Assembly (NCBI GenBank): GCA_002840895.1
Contig: PHCZ01000002.1
Span: 186,231 to 250,230 of the forward strand
Direction of reading: 5' to 3'
Length of the DNA stretch: 64,000 nucleotides
Source of the DNA: Bacteroidetes bacterium HGW-Bacteroidetes-8
GTDB lineage: Bacteria; Bacteroidota; Bacteroidia; Bacteroidales; UBA932
A program made the position numbers and the translations under genes. Every line of letters begins with the position of its first letter. The first letter of the stretch is position 1. Under the pieces are notes generated by a model. That model did no database searches. It saw only the letters and a list, made by a program, of their open reading frames with translations, and was not told where the DNA came from. Below, in pieces: positions 53,265 to 60,939 of this stretch.

Positions 53265-55589
53265 TCAAAACTTAAAATTGTAAGTAAAGCTGGGAATCCA
53301 TCTAAATAGCGAGGTTTGAACAGCAACTGTTTTTGACGGGTCATCCTTATCCTCTTCAAAAGATATTACATAGGCATTTTCTCGCCCGTATGCATTATAG
53401 AGGCTAAAGTTCCACGATGATTCATATCTCCCTTTGTGTTGTTTGGTATATGTTGCACCTATATCCAACCTGTGATATGAGGGCATTCTGTATCCATTTC
53501 TCTCTGTATAGTTGAAGATTACATTGTTATCAATTGTATATTTTCCACTTGGAAATGTGACTGCATTCCCGGTATAATAGACAAATAGTCCGGTTAGAGA
53601 CCAGCTCTTTGTAAGCTGGTACATAGCTACCATTGTAAGATCGTGTGTGCGATCCTGTTTTGCCGAATACCATTTATCGTTGTTAATACCCTCTATCCTC
53701 CTCTCTGTTTTTGACAAAGTATAACCCAACCAGCCGGACAATCTCCCTGTTGTTTTTTTAATCAGGAACTCAACTCCGAAAGCCCGTCCCTCTCCGTAAA
53801 GCAATTCGCTTTCAATGTCGTCGACTGTACCAATATCTGCACCATTTTTATAATCAATCTGATTATTAAGCTCTTTATAATAGGACTCAATGCTAAGCTG
53901 ATATTTATCCTCGTTAAAGTTTCTGAAATAGCCGATACTATACTGGTCGCTGGTTTCTGGTTTAATGTTATAGCTGTTTCCAATCCACTGGTCTGTAGGA
54001 GAAGTGCTTATAGAGTTACTTAATAGGTGCAGATTTTGGGAGTTTCGTGCATAACCACCCTTTATGCTGCTATTTCGGTTAAGCATAAGGCTAAACTGAA
54101 TTCGGGGTTCCAGATTTATATAGCTCTTTCCAAATTTACCGGAAGGGAGTGATATGCTGCCTGTAAGCTCTCCTCCATCGTAAATGCTATAAGTATCTCC
54201 CCCTAGAATTGTATAGGAAGAGAGCCTGATTCCATAGTCAAGAGTTAAAAAATCAGAAATTTTCATATTATTATTTACAAAAAAAGCACTCTCCAGAGAG
54301 AGCCTGCTCCTCTTCTCTCTTGTCGCTATCCCATCTCCTTCAAAACGACTCGGAGAGATTTTGTGATATATCGCACTTAACCCAAAACGGATTGAGTTCT
54401 TTGAGTCCGGGAAGTATTGAAACTCCTCTTTAATATTCCAGTCGATAATCTCTGAGTTGATATTAAATTTGCTATTGCCCCCTCCAATGGTAATTTTATA
54501 GTTATAATCGCTATAAATCAATGAGGTGTTGGAAAATAGTTTTGGCCCCATAATACTATTCCATCTCAGGGTGCCTGTCTTATTACCCCAGTCTATACCA
54601 AAGTCATCTCCAAGTCCAAGAACATCTCTGCCAAAGTAGCCGGATGCAAAAACTCTGTTTTTGTCATCTATCTTAACATTTGCTTTTGCGTTAAAATCAT
54701 AGAAATAGAGTTTATTCTCTTTAAACCTATCCGTCAGCTTTAAAAAGAGATCTGCATAAGTTCTTCTTCCGGAGAGAATAAAAGAGGATTTATCTTCAAC
54801 AATAGGCCCCTCAATACTGAGCCGGCTGCTTATTAGCCCTACACCTCCTGTTGCTGAATACCTGTGGTTATTGCCCTCCTTCATCTTAATATCAAGAACA
54901 GACGACAGCCGTCCGCCGTATTGAGCCGGAGGGTTTCCCTTAATAATGGATGCATCCTTTAATGCATCGCTGTTAAAGGTGCTGAAAAATCCCAGCAGGT
55001 GTGACGCATTGTAAACAGATGCCTCATCGAGCAAAATAAGATTCTGATCTTCTGTACCCCCTCTCACATAAAAGCCACTGCTCCCCTCTCCTGCAGATTT
55101 AACCCCCGGAAGTAGCTGAATAGTTTTAAGAATATCTCTCTCTCCGAATATGACCGGTAATTTTGCACTCTCCTTAATATCTACTCTCTCTACTCCAATT
55201 TCTGTCCTTCTTATGTTGTCGTTTCTCTTCTCTGCCCATACAATCAGCTCTCTCAACTCAATAATATTCTCACTCATCTCTCTCTCAATTATCTTATTTG
55301 AGTTTAGCTTCACATCCAGAGTGTCGCTTTTATATCCTATAAAACTGTAAATTATTCGATAATCTCCATTGGGTAAAGTAAGAGAGTAGAAGCCGTACTC
55401 ATTGCAGGTTGTTTGATTTATCAACCTTGAATCCAGAGCTTTAACCGAAACACCTATCATAGTTTCTCCGGTTAATCTATCTCTTATTGTACCGCTTATT
55501 GTAAACCTTGTCTGAGCGCCAAGATTATTGACGCAAAAAAGAGTAAGCAGGGCTATAAATAAATTCTTGTAATAGTATGCCGATGACAT
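53265..55589 (-). CDS. TonB-dependent receptor paired with DUF4249
   Basis: A 774-residue outer-membrane receptor: signal peptide (to about residue 25), CarboxypepD_reg-like domain (FTISGTIRDRLTGETMIGVSV), plug (about 120-225, with IQLLPGVKSAGEGSSGFYVRGGTEDQNLILLDEASVYN) and barrel ending RWIPSFTYNFKF. It is shorter than SusC proteins and of the type that pairs with DUF4249. The ligand is unknown. Its promoter carries an FNR-type palindrome, so expression may respond to oxygen or redox state. Confidence 0.92.
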   Translation of the reverse strand: MSSAYYYKNLFIALLTLFCVNNLGAQTRFTISGTIRDRLTGETMIGVSVKALDSRLINQTTCNEYGFYSLTLPNGDYRIIYSFIGYKSDTLDVKLNSNKIIEREMSENIIELRELIVWAEKRNDNIRRTEIGVERVDIKESAKLPVIFGERDILKTIQLLPGVKSAGEGSSGFYVRGGTEDQNLILLDEASVYNASHLLGFFSTFNSDALKDASIIKGNPPAQYGGRLSSVLDIKMKEGNNHRYSATGGVGLISSRLSIEGPIVEDKSSFILSGRRTYADLFLKLTDRFKENKLYFYDFNAKANVKIDDKNRVFASGYFGRDVLGLGDDFGIDWGNKTGTLRWNSIMGPKLFSNTSLIYSDYNYKITIGGGNSKFNINSEIIDWNIKEEFQYFPDSKNSIRFGLSAIYHKISPSRFEGDGIATREKRSRLSLESAFFVNNNMKISDFLTLDYGIRLSSYTILGGDTYSIYDGGELTGSISLPSGKFGKSYINLEPRIQFSLMLNRNSSIKGGYARNSQNLHLLSNSISTSPTDQWIGNSYNIKPETSDQYSIGYFRNFNEDKYQLSIESYYKELNNQIDYKNGADIGTVDDIESELLYGEGRAFGVEFLIKKTTGRLSGWLGYTLSKTERRIEGINNDKWYSAKQDRTHDLTMVAMYQLTKSWSLTGLFVYYTGNAVTFPSGKYTIDNNVIFNYTERNGYRMPSYHRLDIGATYTKQHKGRYESSWNFSLYNAYGRENAYVISFEEDKDDPSKTVAVQTSLFRWIPSFTYNFKF

Positions 55590-55599
55590 TATCTGTAAT

Positions 55600-55630
55600 A
55601 AAATCTATGTTGATATATATCAACAACAAA
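55600..55630 (-). promoter_or_regulatory. TonB receptor promoter with FNR-type box in the spacer
   Basis: On the minus strand TTTG (55627-55630), a 19-base spacer and TAGATTTT (55600-55607) form a Bacteroidota promoter with one mismatch in the -7 element. The spacer holds TGTTGATATATATCAACA (55608-55625), an 18-bp perfect palindrome that contains TTGAT-N4-ATCAA, the full FNR consensus. A bound regulator would block the polymerase. The start would be only about five bases before the receptor ATG. Confidence 0.6.
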
Positions 55631-55642
55631 CAGAAGAAAAAG

Positions 55643-56695
55643 TTAATCCAAAGTCTTACTACTATAGACCTGGTTCTCCTGTTCGGCAACTCTTATGAAT
55701 GTAGTGCGTTTAGATAACTCTTTTAGCTGTGATGCACCCACATAAGTGCAGGTGCTGCGTACCCCGCCTAAAATGTCAAGAACAGTATTATCTACATCGC
55801 CGCGATATGGCACAACCACGGTTTTTCCTTCACTTGCCCTGTAGTCTGCAACACTTCCCGAGTGTTTTTTCATAGCAGTTGAGGAGCTCATTCCGTAAAA
55901 CATCTTATATTTTTCGCCATTCTTCTCTACCATCTCACCCCCGCTTTCATTGTGCCCGGCCAACATACCGCCCAGCATCACAAAGTCCGCTCCGGCACCA
56001 AATGCCTTGGCAACATCTCCGGGTGTAGAGCACCCTCCGTCGCTTATAATCTGACCGCCCAGCCCGTGAGCAGCATCTGCACACTCAATAATTGCAGATA
56101 GTTGCGGATAGCCTACCCCTGTCTTAATTCTGGTTGTGCAGACAGATCCCGGACCGATTCCAACTTTAATTATATCTGCACCTGCCAACAAGAGCTCCTC
56201 TACCATCTCTCCGGTTACCACATTGCCGGCAATTATAACTTTATCCATAAATTTTTTACGGGTCTGTTTCACAAACGCCACGAAATGCTCAGAATACCCG
56301 TTAGCTACATCTATGCAGATAAACCTCAACCTTGGGTTCATCTCGATGATTTTGGATAATTTGTCAAAATCTGCAGTACTTGTGCCGGTACTAACGGCAA
56401 TATAGTTCTCGGTATCTTTAGGAGCGCTTCTTAGAAAAGCGCCCCATTGATCTATTGTGTAGTGTTTATGGATTGCGGTAAACATATTATGTTTCTGCAA
56501 CGCCAGCGCCATCTCGAAGGTGCCGACTGTGTCCATATTGGCTGCCATCACAGGAATACCAGTCCACTCGCTTTTTGTGTGTAAAAGCTTGAATGTCCTT
56601 TCCAGTTTAACCTGTGACCTGCTTTTAAGAGTAGAACGCTTAGGGCGGAACATCACATCCTTAAAGCCCAGTTTAATGTCGTATTCTATTCTCAT
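55643..56695 (-). CDS. guaC: GMP reductase
   Basis: A 350-residue NADPH-dependent enzyme turning GMP into IMP in purine salvage. The catalytic Cys lies in [21 protein letters not shown], and [38 protein letters not shown] is the phosphate-binding region. It has no CBS domains and the flap and length match GMP reductase rather than IMP dehydrogenase. Confident. Confidence 0.94.
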   Translation of the reverse strand: MRIEYDIKLGFKDVMFRPKRSTLKSRSQVKLERTFKLLHTKSEWTGIPVMAANMDTVGTFEMALALQKHNMFTAIHKHYTIDQWGAFLRSAPKDTENYIAVSTGTSTADFDKLSKIIEMNPRLRFICIDVANGYSEHFVAFVKQTRKKFMDKVIIAGNVVTGEMVEELLLAGADIIKVGIGPGSVCTTRIKTGVGYPQLSAIIECADAAHGLGGQIISDGGCSTPGDVAKAFGAGADFVMLGGMLAGHNESGGEMVEKNGEKYKMFYGMSSSTAMKKHSGSVADYRASEGKTVVVPYRGDVDNTVLDILGGVRSTCTYVGASQLKELSKRTTFIRVAEQENQVYSSKTLD

Positions 56696-56716
56696 TATCT
56701 GTTATAACCGTTGCGG

Positions 56717-56824
56717 CTATTTCTTGCTGTTTCGTTTTTCTGCCTTGGCAGCGCGTTTCTCCTTGAGGCTCTTCTGAGGCTCTTTTTTGGTAGATTTCTC
56801 TTTAATATCCTTCTCTTTAGCCAT
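56717..56824 (-). CDS. Lysine-rich 35-residue protein
   Basis: ATG at 56824 to TAG at 56717 encodes 35 residues, beginning MAKEKDIKEKSTKKEPQKSL and ending AEKRNSKK, about 40 percent Lys and with no hydrophobic core. It sits 21 bases before guaC on the same strand and 66 bases after the E2-like gene. Such small disordered basic proteins occur in Bacteroidales genomes and may bind RNA or ribosomes (inference). Confidence 0.6.
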   Translation of the reverse strand: MAKEKDIKEKSTKKEPQKSLKEKRAAKAEKRNSKK

Positions 56825-56890
56825 AGTTTTTATAGTTTAATAATCTGCACTAATGTACGAATATTTTACCTTTTTGCCTTAAATTTTCTT

Positions 56891-57673
56891 TTAGAAATTG
56901 CATCTTTCAATTCTACTGCTTAGGTCGCTTATGAAACGAGCCATCGGTGCGCCATCTACCACATCGTGGTCCATTAGAACAGTCATATTAAGTATTTCCC
57001 GAATCTCTATTTTATCATTAATAACTACTGCTTTTTTGGTTACTTTCCCTATCCCAAAACTAACCGGGTGTATAGATACCGGGACAAACCAGCCATTTGC
57101 GTTACCCATCATCCCAACTGAGGTTACCGACACATTTCCCATCTTACGATATGCCAAGCGGGGATGAGCCAGCAGATATCTCCAGAAAGCTCTTCTTATA
57201 AACCCGGGAAGAGTATAATAAAGCCTCTGTGGCCAAACGGAACGACTTTGAAGCACTATCTCATCTTCGCCGAATATATGGTTACGCGCATCTTCTATCT
57301 GTTCGAATATAGACTCCACACTCCTCTGCTGGGCCTTCTCAACAACTAGTGGTATAGGAACTTTTTGCCCATTCAAACTCTTTTCAACTATCATTGAAAC
57401 ATTTACGTCGTCAAACACAATTAGCTCCCGCCTCCCGTTTAAATATGCAGCAACATTTTCGTGATCCTTAATAGTATCCCCAATCACTTTAATGAGGCAC
57501 GCTGTAAATGATACTCTTTTCCCACCCCTCTTTATCTCCCTCACTTTTTTTCGTGTATCAGTAACATCTATCTCTAAAAGAGCAGGAATGTGATGCTTTT
57601 TACTCCCAATATCGCAGATATCAAAAGTTGCTACTCTTGTTTTTGGGAATCGCTTTATTTTGTATTCGGTCAT
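56891..57673 (-). CDS. Stand-alone 2-oxoacid dehydrogenase-type acyltransferase domain
   Basis: A 260-residue chloramphenicol-acetyltransferase-like fold matching the catalytic domain of E2 subunits (VSFTACLIKVIGDTIKDHENVAAYL; GNVSVTSVGMMGNANGWFVPV). The active-site motif is DHDVVDGAP, corresponding to HRxxDG. There is no lipoyl domain and no E1, E3 gene nearby, so it is probably a free acyltransferase of unknown substrate instead of part of a dehydrogenase complex. Confidence 0.82.
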   Translation of the reverse strand: MTEYKIKRFPKTRVATFDICDIGSKKHHIPALLEIDVTDTRKKVREIKRGGKRVSFTACLIKVIGDTIKDHENVAAYLNGRRELIVFDDVNVSMIVEKSLNGQKVPIPLVVEKAQQRSVESIFEQIEDARNHIFGEDEIVLQSRSVWPQRLYYTLPGFIRRAFWRYLLAHPRLAYRKMGNVSVTSVGMMGNANGWFVPVSIHPVSFGIGKVTKKAVVINDKIEIREILNMTVLMDHDVVDGAPMARFISDLSSRIERCNF

Positions 57674-57739
57674 TTGTTTATAATTGAATTGTGAACCCTT
57701 CTCTCCATCAAGAAATCAGAATCAAAATAATGGTCGTTA

Positions 57740-58624
57740 TTATCTGATGTTTATGGATTTCAACATTTTTACTGAGCATATTATGGAGACTAAATTAATA
57801 GCAGGAATAATAAAAATGGCAGGTATAACATTAACACCGGCGTTTGCCATAGCGATTATTTTAGCAACCAATGCAGTCATCAATATAGAGAGGAAAATTA
57901 ATGTAACTGTTGAGATAAAATATCCGAATCTGCTCCTTTTTAGTAATAACAACCCTCCTAAAAAAGAGATTGGTAATAGTAGAGACAGATCAAAGCCTTG
58001 AACAGTAAGGGTAGTAAAATGGTCTACCGAGTCGGGATAGATTGTATTGTCAATTAATGGCGGAACAATAATACTAAGCCACAAAAGAGCGATAATTACA
58101 GCATTGACTATAAGGAAAATACCGGAAAATTTTACAGGTGCTTTTTCGTTGAATTGCTCTGGGAGTTTCTGTATGTCAATAGAAAGAAGTGAGAGGACAA
58201 AAGCAAAAAAAGTAGTTCCAGTTAGTGCAATATATAAAAGAAAAAGTTGATTATACATTGCCATATTCATATAAAACAGGTAGGTAATAAAGAGATAGTT
58301 TAGCACTCCTGCCAACATAAAGCGACCTTTAAGCGAACCCTTCATCGCCCAAAAAAACGAAATCAACAGGAGTGGAACCCCAATAAACAGAGTGACATAA
58401 TCCTGAGCTATTCCCTGTATAGCGACATCTGCAGACATATGTCGATAAAGTCCGATACCATATAAAGTTACCTTTTCACCTCTGATTGAGGTATAATCAT
58501 AATTTCCCGGGCCACCTTTTGAGAATATTCCTGAAATAGATGCCAGTGAAACAAAAATTGCAACTAATATCACCAAAACAGTAATTGACTTTCTAAACTT
58601 CATTTCGCTTTTTATATTTTTCAT
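57740..58624 (-). CDS. Multi-pass membrane protein, function unknown
   Basis: A 294-residue protein with about eight membrane helices, starting after a short basic N-terminus (FRKSITVLVILVAIFVSLASISGIF). A first outer loop of about 40 residues (GGPGNYDYTSIRGEKVTLYGIGLYRHMSADVAIQ) is Tyr/Gly-rich. The helices are Ile/Leu/Phe-rich without charged residues that would show a transport path. Family not recognised. It lies 19 bases downstream of the GNAT gene on the same strand. Confidence 0.75.
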   Translation of the reverse strand: MKNIKSEMKFRKSITVLVILVAIFVSLASISGIFSKGGPGNYDYTSIRGEKVTLYGIGLYRHMSADVAIQGIAQDYVTLFIGVPLLLISFFWAMKGSLKGRFMLAGVLNYLFITYLFYMNMAMYNQLFLLYIALTGTTFFAFVLSLLSIDIQKLPEQFNEKAPVKFSGIFLIVNAVIIALLWLSIIVPPLIDNTIYPDSVDHFTTLTVQGFDLSLLLPISFLGGLLLLKRSRFGYFISTVTLIFLSILMTALVAKIIAMANAGVNVIPAIFIIPAINLVSIICSVKMLKSINIR

Positions 58625-58643
58625 TGAACTATCATATAAATGT

Positions 58644-59165
58644 CTATAACTCTTTTTTTATTATGTAACAGCAATTATCCATTATCTCTCCATTGAATAG
58701 TTTCTCGCACATCTTGAGGCTCCCCTCATATACGAACCCACATTTTTCAAGCACCCTGCCCGATCTTATATTATGCGGATAACGATAAGCCGAAATTAAC
58801 TCATACCCGCATATATCAAATCCATACCTGATAACAGCTTTTGCTGCTTCTGTTGTATAGCCAAAGCCCCAGAAACTCTCCCCCAATGCATATCCCAGCA
58901 TTCTTGCGCCGGTATACTCTCTTTTAGGGTCCTTAAGCAACCCTATTGAGCCAATCACCTTTCCCGAGCTCTTAAGTACAATCCCAAAAACATCCTCTTT
59001 ATCCATAAATACCAGCTTAATTATCTCAATGGTCTCATCTATACTCTCGTGAGGCTTCCAGCCGGCATTTACTCCAACATTTGGGCCGCAGGCATAGTCG
59101 AAAATGTCGGGAGCATCCTCTAAGATAATTGGTCTTAAGATCAACCTTTCTGTTTCCAGAATCAT
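58644..59165 (-). CDS. GNAT family N-acetyltransferase (RimJ/RimL-like)
   Basis: A 173-residue acyltransferase. The ATG at 59165 (MILETERLILRPI) is the normal family start; an upstream TTG is unlikely. Motifs: LETERLILRPI, GSIGLLKDP, the acetyl-CoA loop region YALGESFWGFGYTTEAAKAVIRYGF and NIRSGRVLEKCGFVYEG. This subgroup acetylates ribosomal protein N-termini or small amines; the target is not known. Confidence 0.9.
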   Translation of the reverse strand: MILETERLILRPIILEDAPDIFDYACGPNVGVNAGWKPHESIDETIEIIKLVFMDKEDVFGIVLKSSGKVIGSIGLLKDPKREYTGARMLGYALGESFWGFGYTTEAAKAVIRYGFDICGYELISAYRYPHNIRSGRVLEKCGFVYEGSLKMCEKLFNGEIMDNCCYIIKKEL

Positions 59166-59229
59166 AAAATAGTGGGTTTTAAATTGCCGCAACGAAATTA
59201 ATCAATTACATAGTTATCACAATAAAAAA

Positions 59230-60237
59230 TTAGAGAAGAGATACGCCTGCCAGCTCTAACTCTTCTCTTACATCCTGGGACCATATTCCAACCTGTACCT
59301 CTCCAATGTGTCTCTTCTTTAACATAAACATACAGACTCTCGACTGACCTATTCCGCCACCAATACTTTGAGGAAGGCTTCCATCTAAAAGCATTTTATG
59401 GAAAGGGAGCTGAGCCCGATCCGCACACTCTCTCACACTTAGCTGGTGTAAAAGGGTCTCCCTATCTACCCTTACCCCCATTGATGAGAGCTCCAGAGCA
59501 CACTCCAGGGTTGGATGCCATACTATTATATCTCCGTTGAGACCGTAATAACCATCGTCATTGAGTGTACTCCAGTCATCATAATCGGGAGCCCTGCCAT
59601 CGTGAGGCTTGCCATCTGTAAGAGTCTTACCTATCCCAATAATAAAAACCGCTCCATATCTCTTTGTTATTTGTGATTCCCTCTCTTTTATGCTCAAATG
59701 AGGATATATCTCTGAAAGCTCCTGGGAGTGGATAAATTTTATCTCTTTAGGTAATACAGGTAGAATTTCGGGGTTGCTTGCATATACTTCCCTTTCAACA
59801 GATCTCAAAGCTTCGTATATCCTCCTGACTGTGCTTTTAAGCTTGGTTAAAGTTCTTTGATCTGCACCTATTCTCTGTTCCCAATCCCATTGATCTACAT
59901 ATACCGAGTGTAGATTTGTATAATCTTCATCCGGCCGAAGAGCTCTCATATCGGTCAATATACCTGTACCCTCTTCAAATCCAAGTTGCATCAACCTTAA
60001 CCGTTTCCATTTGGCAAGGGAATGTACAACGAGAGCCCTCTGCTCTCCCAATGCTTTAATTGGGAAAGAGACCGGCCTTTCAACTCCGTTAAGATCGTCA
60101 TTTATTCCTGTACCGTCCAGCACAGCAAGAGGTGATGATACCTTAACAAGGCTCAATTGCTGGCATAAATGTTTTGCAAAGCTCTCTTTGACAAATGAGA
60201 TTGCCCTCTCTGTAGATAGAATTTTTTCGTATAACAT
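59230..60237 (-). CDS. asnA: Aspartate-ammonia ligase (asparagine synthetase A)
   Basis: A 335-residue enzyme related to class II aminoacyl-tRNA synthetases that makes asparagine from aspartate, ammonia and ATP. Seen motifs: SPLAVLDGTGINDDLNGVERPVSFP, AVVHSLAKWKRLRL-type (VVHSLAKWKRLRL), RPDEDYTNLHSVYVDQWDWE and the C-terminal SIGGGIGQSRVCMFMLKKRHIGEVQVG. Its 5' region carries two Asn-rich leader peptides with terminators (60310-60642), so expression is probably matched to charged tRNA-Asn. The upstream gap on this strand holds nothing else coding. Confidence 0.96.
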   Translation of the reverse strand: MLYEKILSTERAISFVKESFAKHLCQQLSLVKVSSPLAVLDGTGINDDLNGVERPVSFPIKALGEQRALVVHSLAKWKRLRLMQLGFEEGTGILTDMRALRPDEDYTNLHSVYVDQWDWEQRIGADQRTLTKLKSTVRRIYEALRSVEREVYASNPEILPVLPKEIKFIHSQELSEIYPHLSIKERESQITKRYGAVFIIGIGKTLTDGKPHDGRAPDYDDWSTLNDDGYYGLNGDIIVWHPTLECALELSSMGVRVDRETLLHQLSVRECADRAQLPFHKMLLDGSLPQSIGGGIGQSRVCMFMLKKRHIGEVQVGIWSQDVREELELAGVSLL

Positions 60238-60309
60238 ATTTTTATTTATTTATTGATTTAATATTTTTTAATTACCTGAATTAGTGCGATGTGCCAAAAT
60301 TATTATTTA

Positions 60310-60429
60310 CTATGTGTCATTAAAAAAGCCCGGCTTTTGGGCGGGCTTAACAATAATAATATCTAAGCAGTCGCCCTTTGGAGGTGGTCTATTATTATTA
60401 TTGTTATTATTAATGGCTATTTGTCTCAT
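60310..60429 (-). CDS. Asn leader peptide 1 (39 codons, seven consecutive Asn codons)
   Basis: ATG at 60429 to TAG at 60310. The peptide starts MRQIAINNNNNNNRPPPKGD; the seven Asn codons fill 60391-60411 and are followed by Arg and three Pro, a sequence that can itself slow ribosomes. A terminator (60322-60348) and a competing antiterminator lie within the reading frame. Ribosomes slowed on Asn codons would leave 60364-60376 free to pair and stop the terminator. The open frame passing through the terminator is unusual for such leaders. It lies 72 bases before asnA. Confidence 0.72.
   Translation of the reverse strand: MRQIAINNNNNNNRPPPKGDCLDIIIVKPAQKPGFFNDT
60322..60348 (-). terminator. Terminator of leader 1 with competing antiterminator
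   Basis: On the minus strand AAGCCCG (60342-60348) pairs with CGGGCTT (60326-60332) around nine bases, then six T. The alternative structure pairs GGGCG (60372-60376) with CGCCC (60339-60343) and GCTTA (60364-60368) with TAAGC (60345-60349), using the same arm, so the two exclude each other. Confidence 0.78.
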
Positions 60430-60512
60430 TACAATCTAACTATTTATCCAGTATGCTTTATTCTGTTAATTACCTTAATCCTGTTATTTCTTTTTACTAA
60501 TAAATGCGATAT

Positions 60513-60539
60513 AAAAAAAGCCCCCCGAATTCGGGAGGC
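60513..60539 (-). terminator. Terminator of leader 2 with competing antiterminator
   Basis: The minus strand has GCCTCCCGAATTCGGGGGGC (60520-60539), a stem with one G-U pair, followed by seven T (60513-60519). The arm CCTCCC (60533-60538) is also complementary to GGGAGG at 60580-60585, inside the last codons of leader 2, giving the antiterminator. Confidence 0.88.
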
Positions 60540-60567
60540 CGTTTAAAGTTTATAATATTGTGAATAT

Positions 60568-60642
60568 TTATAACAATAACCTCCCTGCCCGAATGTAATT
60601 ATCATTCAGATTATTAAAGAGATTATTATTAATTTTTATCAT
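60568..60642 (-). CDS. Asn leader peptide 2 (24 codons, seven Asn)
   Basis: ATG at 60642 to TAA at 60568. The peptide begins MIKINNNLFNNLNDN and ends YIRAGRLLL, with 7 Asn in 24 residues. The last codons contain GGGAGG, the antiterminator arm. A ribosome that reaches the stop covers it and the terminator forms; one slowed at Asn codons leaves it free. This is the standard attenuation layout. A -7 element TACCTTCG lies 22 bases upstream. Confidence 0.72.
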   Translation of the reverse strand: MIKINNNLFNNLNDNYIRAGRLLL

Positions 60643-60663
60643 ATACTGTCTGCTATTGTGATG

Positions 60664-60671
60664 CGAAGGTA
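60664..60671 (-). promoter_or_regulatory. Candidate -7 element of the asnA leader transcript
   Basis: Minus-strand TACCTTCG differs from TAnnTTTG at one base. The start would be near 60657, about 15 bases before leader 2. A TTG (60694-60696) lies 22 bases upstream as a possible -33 contact. Confidence 0.5.
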
Positions 60672-60778
60672 AAAAAAATTTAATTAGAAATGACAATTGT
60701 TTTGAAATTTTGATAATAGTAATATTCTAAACCAAAAAGGCCCTTCATACGTCGCATTACAGCTTAATTAATCAATTT

Positions 60779-60859
60779 TGCTCAATCAAAAAGCAATTTT
60801 GCAATTTATTTGCTCATTAAGAGAGCATATTTTCAAAAATATTGCTCAACAACAGAGCA
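60779..60859. promoter_or_regulatory. Three 17-bp dyads at exact 32-bp spacing (operator array)
   Basis: TGCTC-N7-GAGCA occurs at 60811-60827 and 60843-60859, and TGCTC-N7-AAGCA at 60779-60795. Starts are exactly 32 bases apart, three helical turns, so all face one side of DNA. Flanks are also alike (TTGCTCA before, T-run after). Centres lie about 120, 88 and 56 bases upstream of the predicted start of the Memo/AMMECR1 gene, and about 130-195 bases upstream of the asnA leader start. Confidence 0.7.
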
Positions 60860-60868
60860 TTTTTTGGT

Positions 60869-60901
60869 TTTGGTATATTTAAGATAAGAGTGTTATCTTC
60901 G
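60869..60901 (+). promoter_or_regulatory. Promoter of the Memo/AMMECR1 gene
   Basis: TTTG (60869-60872), 21 bases, then TATCTTCG (60894-60901), a -33/-7 pair with one mismatch in the -7. The start would be near 60907, leaving about 33 bases of leader before the ATG at 60940. Three dyads lie just upstream and another covers the -7. Confidence 0.6.
60881..60899. promoter_or_regulatory. 19-bp dyad overlapping the -7 element
   Basis: AAGATAA (60881-60887) and TTATCTT (60893-60899) are perfect 7-bp arms around GAGTG, covering most of the -7 element. A protein bound here would block transcription, so it looks like a repressor site. Confidence 0.5.
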
Positions 60902-60939
60902 TAGTAAGAATAAGGGAATCAAAAGCAAAAAACACAAAT

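Noticed and set aside
56891..57673. Pyruvate or branched-chain dehydrogenase complex locus
   Set aside because: Only an E2-like catalytic domain is present; there is no lipoyl domain, E1 or E3 gene nearby.
60391..60420. ATT/AAT trinucleotide run as a plain microsatellite
   Set aside because: The run is in frame with an ATG, includes an AAC codon, is followed by a terminator with a matching antiterminator, and a second independent Asn-rich leader lies upstream; chance low complexity is less likely, though not excluded.
60779..60859. CRISPR-like repeat pattern (three repeats at constant period)
   Set aside because: Only three copies, repeats are short imperfect dyads with 15-base gaps of related AT-rich sequence, and there are no cas genes; a protein-binding array fits better.
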